From Himantopus leucocephalus (lineage: Eukaryota > Chordata > Aves > Charadriiformes > Recurvirostridae), in NCBI GenBank assembly GCA_003993805.1, contig RSEF01000001.1:149434303-149498302 (forward strand): a DNA stretch of 64,000 nt, written 5' to 3'. Below, in pieces: positions 58,501-64,000 of this stretch (position 1 is the first letter of the stretch; every line of letters starts with the position of its first letter). Both the position numbers and the translations under genes were made by a program. The notes under the pieces are model-generated. The model was given only the letters and a program-made list of their open reading frames with translations. It was not told the DNA's origin and made no database searches.

Positions 58501-60962
58501 CATGTAGAGTAGTAAGCATACTCTAACTTCAGAATATAATAATTATTCTGTCCTACGTCACAATTTACTGCTAAATCCGTGCAGCTTTTTGAAGCTCCGA
58601 TTTGTATGTTTTGCGTCAATTTTCTATTATTTTAATCTATGGTGATTTTTAGTACATTAGTTGCTAATTCACAGCACAACCCTGTAATTTCTTAAGAAAA
58701 AAATAGCCTTTGTCATGTGAGTATGAATTGCATGACCCAGTATTATTATCTTATTGGTTAATTATCTTTCATTAATCCTAAGAAGAATTAGACCTCTAAA
58801 GTAGAGAAAAGGTGGCAAGATGTTTGCGGAGATGCCAAAAATGCTTGCATATCCAATTCCTATGGTAAATTTTTCATGAGGAAGGAATTACTTCTAATGT
58901 TCCCTGATGATATTAAGTAATGGAGTTGTGAGGAATGGTATATAGAACAGCTACACAAAATGAAGAACTTGAAATTATGAACACGTAGGTCTGTTTAAGA
59001 AAAAAAGTAAAATTCCTTTGTTTAAGAAAGATTAAAAAAAATATTTAATGCTGTATTTAGTGTTTGCTGTCTTCATCTTTTCGTGTTTGAATTCTGGGCG
59101 AAAGTGGAGTGGGAGAAACTCTCTTCCTTTACTGGGACACTAATAAACAAGAACAGAGGAGAAGCTAAGGGCAAGGTTACCCGGACCTTTTTTGTTTCTA
59201 TAATAATGTGCATTTTTGTTTTCTTGAGGGTCATGCCTCTAGCTTCCGAGTTTTTATTGCTTTAAGAAAGAAGAATTGAAGTTGCGTACAGAGTGCACAG
59301 CAGAAACATAGGTTTGGTAGAGTGGCAACAGATACCTGCATCTATTGAGTTTGAAGTACTACATACTTACAGTAAGCAGGGTTGTGTAAATGTGGGGAGG
59401 AAGGAATAAATTGTCTTCTTGTTTGAATTTGGCTTTAAGTATTGGAGTTGTTGAGGAAACTGATGTCAAAGGAAGGCTTCAGGCTGTAATTTGGGTGCTC
59501 TGTGAGCATGAATATCAATTCTGAACAGGCATAAAAAATTAACGCAAAGAACAAAGTCTGTTGTGAAAGATTAAAGCCCTCAAATTTTAGGAGGACCCCA
59601 ACCCTTCTTTTGAAAATTTTTGTTTTCTTTGCAGAGGAATGGATAAGGGAATCAACAAATAAGGCTTGTTTTCAAATTCAATACCTTAGTGAGTTTTTTT
59701 TCTTTAAAGTTGAGTAATACTGCAAAGGGGAATTCTTGTTGAAGAAATTGCTATCGGTTATTATGAGAGCAGGTCATTCTCTTCTCATTAATGCTTATGT
59801 CAGCTAGATTGTTGCTTAGAAATGTTACATTATGTTCTGCTCACTCCACTGCATAACAGTGGGTTCCTAAATGAATACTTCAGCAGTAGCTATTAAAAAT
59901 TACTTTTACTTTTGTGATAAAACCAAGTTTTCAGGAGTTGATAGGAATAATCATACAAGAATTATTGGGGGATCTTATAGTTTCTCACTGTCTGAAAACT
60001 GAGCGTCTGTGCTACGTCAAAAATGGAAGGTCCCGAACAGCAGGCGTGACTACAGGCTGATGATGGTACGAGTTTGTCAAGATAAGTATTCTGCTAAAAC
60101 TGGGCTGTGTGAGAGAAGGTATTTAAAATGCAAACCTAACACTGCTTGTAAAATTCCTGTGGCTTTTGGCAGATCCATCACAGTACTTTTTGAAACTGAC
60201 AGACGATGAAGCAGCAGGGTTTTTTTTCTGTTGCTGGGTCTTAATCAGTGCTACCTGTGTCTAGAAGTGTTGCTTTTTTCTGGAAATCACAGCAGCGTGT
60301 AGACACAGGCATAGATGCAACTTAAATTTTATGTAAAAGGTTACATTTAGACTGATTGCCTGAATGAAATAGGTGAAATTTATTTTCAGTCTGCATTCTG
60401 TTGCTGTCTACTAGATCTTTCAATGTCTTCCTTTGAGTCATGTCAACATTCTTCCCAAACAAACTGTAAGTTGATAAAACTGGATTTTTCCTTTGTAATT
60501 AATGCACAACCGTACCTACATGACCATTCAGACACACTCCATTTTTTTTTTTCTTTGATTTGCCAGTAAGTCCTACCCTTTCCCTAGTTAAGCAGCAGTG
60601 TTTTACAGGCTATTGGATTGTATTCAGTATGTTATTGTCAAGGGCACATTCGCAAGCTGTGACATTATTTTCCTGGGATGGACAGGAAGGCAGAAAGATA
60701 AGCCAACCTTGTTGGAAGTATATGGTAGTTGCAAAGTAAAAAGCCTTGAACCTTATGATCGTAAAGATTACTTTGTCAGGTCGTATTTTTCCTCTTGGAA
60801 GTTAGTTCTTGTTATCAGTTTGAAAAGATAAAATGCGAGTTGTTTCTATCCATAACCTCTTTTTTAACCATTCTTATCATTGTTCATAGTAGCTGAAAGT
60901 ACAAAAATGTAGACCTATAAAAAATACTTAGTTAACTGCACAGATTACATATAAAAACAGCC

Positions 60963-60980
60963 TGTGTGTGTATATATATA
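60963..60980. repeat. (TG)n(TA)n microsatellite
   Basis: Four TG units followed by five TA units. Confidence 0.85.
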
Positions 60981-63900
60981 ATAATCCATAAGTAAACTTG
61001 CACAAGTAAATATGGATAAGTTAACCCTTTCAAACCTCTCTGGTAGAAGATTTGTTAGAATAAGTAAACTGTATATAGAAAAAGAAGTTATCATGTGGTC
61101 TTCTGGCTATTTTTTTTTTCATGGCACAGGTATGTATGTGTTCCTTTCTTTTACACGCTATTTTGTCATTTTGGAAAAAAAGATAGGAAGGTATGTTTAA
61201 GAACAGCGTAGTGTATCCATGAGTTCAGATGGGTTCCTCTGGATTGGATGCCATTAGCTTCTGTAAAGCGCAAACCCAAATTCTCAGTTAAAAACAAATG
61301 GGAGTTATTTCTCTGTAATTCTCGAATAAGACATGTATAGCTTGTCTGGACAAATGCTGTACTAAAGAGCAATAGGAGGGTGTCTAGATGTTGTTGTGGT
61401 GCTAGAAAAAAACAAAACTTGAGCTATGCTTCTGTGCTTTGCAAGTGTTACAGGCACGTTGGTATGAGGGAGGGACGGGACTGGGGTTCTCCAGGTTCAG
61501 GATCAGCACCAACAGCAGGCTTCTCCCACTGCTCCTGCTTCCAGCATCAACATCTTTTCCACGCTTCTCTTGGCCTTATTCTTACCCCATGTAGGCTAGG
61601 TCCATTTTTGCTTTCCTCTTGCCTGGGTGCCAGCCTGCGTTTGTCAGGACTGTAAGAGCTAGGATGCTTCCTTGCCCAACTTGTGCTGCCCCAGAGGGGC
61701 TCTTGCATAGAAAGATCCCCAAAGACCTACAATTTTTACCTGTTTAATTGCTCTGTGGAGGTGGAGTATATGCAGGCCTGCTGGGGCGGGTTGTATGGAC
61801 TGAAAAGATCTGGATATGCTTCTAAATGCTATTGTGATAAATCTCACTGAGTTGGGAAAAGCAAATTTTATTTAGAAGCTGTAAAATGTGTCTAGCAAAA
61901 CTTAGGTACTAATAGCAAAAAAACCATCACTGACACTAAGCAGCCCCACCTTCCTTTAACTGATACATTGGCCCTCTGCTTTCAAAGCATCAAGGTGGTT
62001 TTTAATTTATTTTTCTTTTTAGTTTGAGTACAAGTGTTCAGCAGTAATTAAATGTTTCCAACTTCTGTTACTGAAACAATGGAATCACTGTGAAAAAAAC
62101 TTAAAAAATAAACATCTGTCGTTAAGTTTTTAAAACATACAATTCTATGTGAGTTCTCTCTTCCTGATACTTTTCATCTGGGAATTGTTATTGTTAGTTT
62201 CTTGGGGCAAAGATTCATTAATTTTTTAACTTTGACTACTTTAATTGGTCACCCTCAATTTGCAGAGCTTACAATGGCCCTGTGGTTTAAATAGAATAAG
62301 AAATAGTAACAATATCCTCTTAGAAAGAGTAATTGATGATTTATAATCAGAAAGGTCTCCTCACAACCTGATGGTAGATACTGTTTTGAATGTAGGTTGA
62401 AATAAATTATTAATCAGCTTATGTATATGTGTGAATTTTTTAAAAGGGAAATGGTGGGTGTTTTACCATACTTTTTAAACACTTCTGGTTTGAGGAACTC
62501 CGAAGTTAGGTTTGAGCCTGGCGTCAGTTTTTATACCTGTAACAAATCCCCCACAAAAATGGCCTGTTACGGTAGAAGTGACAGCAGGCCCTTAATCAAA
62601 ACAGTGGAGCGGACACAATTATAAAAATTGAATAAATACTTAAAGAACTGTACCAAGTGACAGCTTTTCAAAATATGATGTTTTCTTTAAAACAAAAAAC
62701 AAACAGAAAAGATTGCTGGGCAAGAAGAAGATTGCAGGGCAAATATCCAAATGTTTAAATACACCGAATGAAAAGCAATTAGAAAGGACCGTGATAGACT
62801 GTCCTATTACTGAACTCTACCCTTTAAGAAAATGCTTCCAAATTGATTTTAAGAACCACCTGTTGACAGAAGGCAGGGCTCCGGCCAGGCTGACAGCTCG
62901 TGGTCTGCGTGGCGTGATGAGGGAGATGTTGAAAGAGCAGCTGGCCGAGGTGGGTTTCTCTGCCTCTTCAGAGGTTCTGTGACAGTGACCGTGAGCCATT
63001 GCCCTCAGGTCTAGGGAAGAAAGAAACTGCTTTTAGGGAAATACATTGCTCTGGACTAAATGTTCCTAAAATTTAGTGCTGTTTGCTGTGATGTTTAAAC
63101 ATAATCTGGGGAAGAGCAAGTATGGGCAATGGCTGATGGGGTGTGAAACTGATACCAGGCAAAAGGGAAGTTCTGGCTTCTGTGTTAAGGCAGGGTGTCA
63201 CCAAATGCCACAGGCGCTTACCTGCCTGATCAAAGTGCAGCAATCCCCAAGTTAATAGTATGGGATAGTACTGCATAGACCCAGATTTTGCAATTTAGTA
63301 GTGCACTGTTAAGCTTTATTTTCTTTGTATAGTGTTCCTTAAAGTTCATGTTGAGTGGTTAGTGCTGGTTGTTGGACCTGCAGTCTGTGGGGAGAGGTGG
63401 TTCATGGTTATGGGTGCCCTCCAGTGACTTGAGGGTTTGTGTGGAATTCCTTGCTTTGCTGCAGACATCCTGCATCGTTTTGGACCTTGTTTCCATATAT
63501 GCCTCTGCGCCCATCTGTAAAAGGGGGATAGATTAGTTCCCTGCCGGGTGTCCTCCTGACAGTAACAGTCTCTTTAATGTCCAAGTACGAAATCAGAAGT
63601 GGGAGAGAAATGTGTTAGCCTTGCCCAGCTTCTAGCGCATGCATGCCCACGTGAGACACCTTACACATACATACCCATTCTCTTTGGACCAGTTTGGTCC
63701 TGTTGCAGTTTGCACTCCTGTTTTATCCTCTCAGTTTGACCCATGAATCTTTCTGGTGAATGCAGCCCTTACCAGTCATGACTGCATTTGCAGAACATAT
63801 AACAGGAGTTAGGTCAGTTCTATTACTTTTATGTTGATTCCTCAAAGTTACACAAATGCCAGGCTTGAACTGTAAAGGTATTTCTCCTTTGTTTAACTCT

Positions 63901-64000
63901 GTGCAAATCAAAATAATTAACACTTCCTACATTTTACTTGTTCTGAAGATCTCATACAAAGATTGTTATTTTTTTGCAAAAGATCCATATTAGATGCTCG

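Larger units (their letters stand above)
47813..64000 (+). other. SHROOM2: SHROOM2 intron 1, last part in the window
   Basis: AT-rich intron. It holds pyrimidine tracts (about 52448-52501), a (TG)n(TA)n microsatellite (60963-60980), a GC-richer patch at about 52.05-52.33 kb and another at 62.87-62.98 kb. Open frames are short and unrecognised. No SHROOM2 exon 2 was found before the window ends. Confidence 0.65.

Noticed and set aside
60598..60831. Frame containing IVKGT, considered as SHROOM2 exon 2 (family LVKGS)
   Set aside because: Only a few residues match, the flanking residues do not follow the PDZ sequence, and no proper splice sites bound it.

Overview
The window is vertebrate nuclear DNA, most likely from a bird. 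It has large introns with GT-AG boundaries, a roughly 2 kb CpG island, AT-rich surroundings, and several CR1 LINE pieces ending in the sauropsid-type ATTCTATG repeat. It is an assembled scaffold: three gaps of exactly 100 N (14785-14884, 34346-34445, 47495-47594) and single Ns at 795, 3062, 5263, 35208 and 43732.

Two protein-coding genes can be supported, arranged head to head. On the minus strand, 258-8465 carries the first six coding exons of GPR143 (OA1, the ocular albinism type 1 receptor of melanosomes). The exons splice with matching phases into 253 complete codons covering the N terminus to TM6. The remaining exons lie beyond base 1. About 128 bp upstream of its ATG is a strong M-box (TCATGTGCT), the site type bound by MITF. 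On the plus strand, the CpG island at about 23.98-25.99 kb holds the first coding exon of SHROOM2 (25293-25511), encoding the start of its PDZ domain. I found no second SHROOM2 exon, so 25512-64000 is read as part of its first intron. GPR143 and SHROOM2 are also divergent neighbours in human Xp22, and both act in pigment-cell or RPE melanosome biology.

Layout: 1-8465 GPR143 exons and introns; 8466-8700 GPR143 leader and promoter; 8.7-24 kb intergenic, with a decayed nearly full-length CR1 ORF2 (about 17.52-20.34 kb) and a short gapped CR1 (14.74-14.92 kb); 24-26 kb SHROOM2 CpG-island promoter and exon 1; 26-64 kb SHROOM2 intron 1 with two further gapped CR1 fragments, simple repeats and a strong G-quadruplex motif.

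I saw no CRISPR array, tRNA, rRNA, recognisable small RNA or bacterial-type system. Most other open frames are short, overlap on both strands, and look like chance. The most useful leads are the M-box, the paired pigment-gene arrangement, an upstream ORF and a longer N terminus in SHROOM2, the decayed CR1, and assembly marks at repeats.
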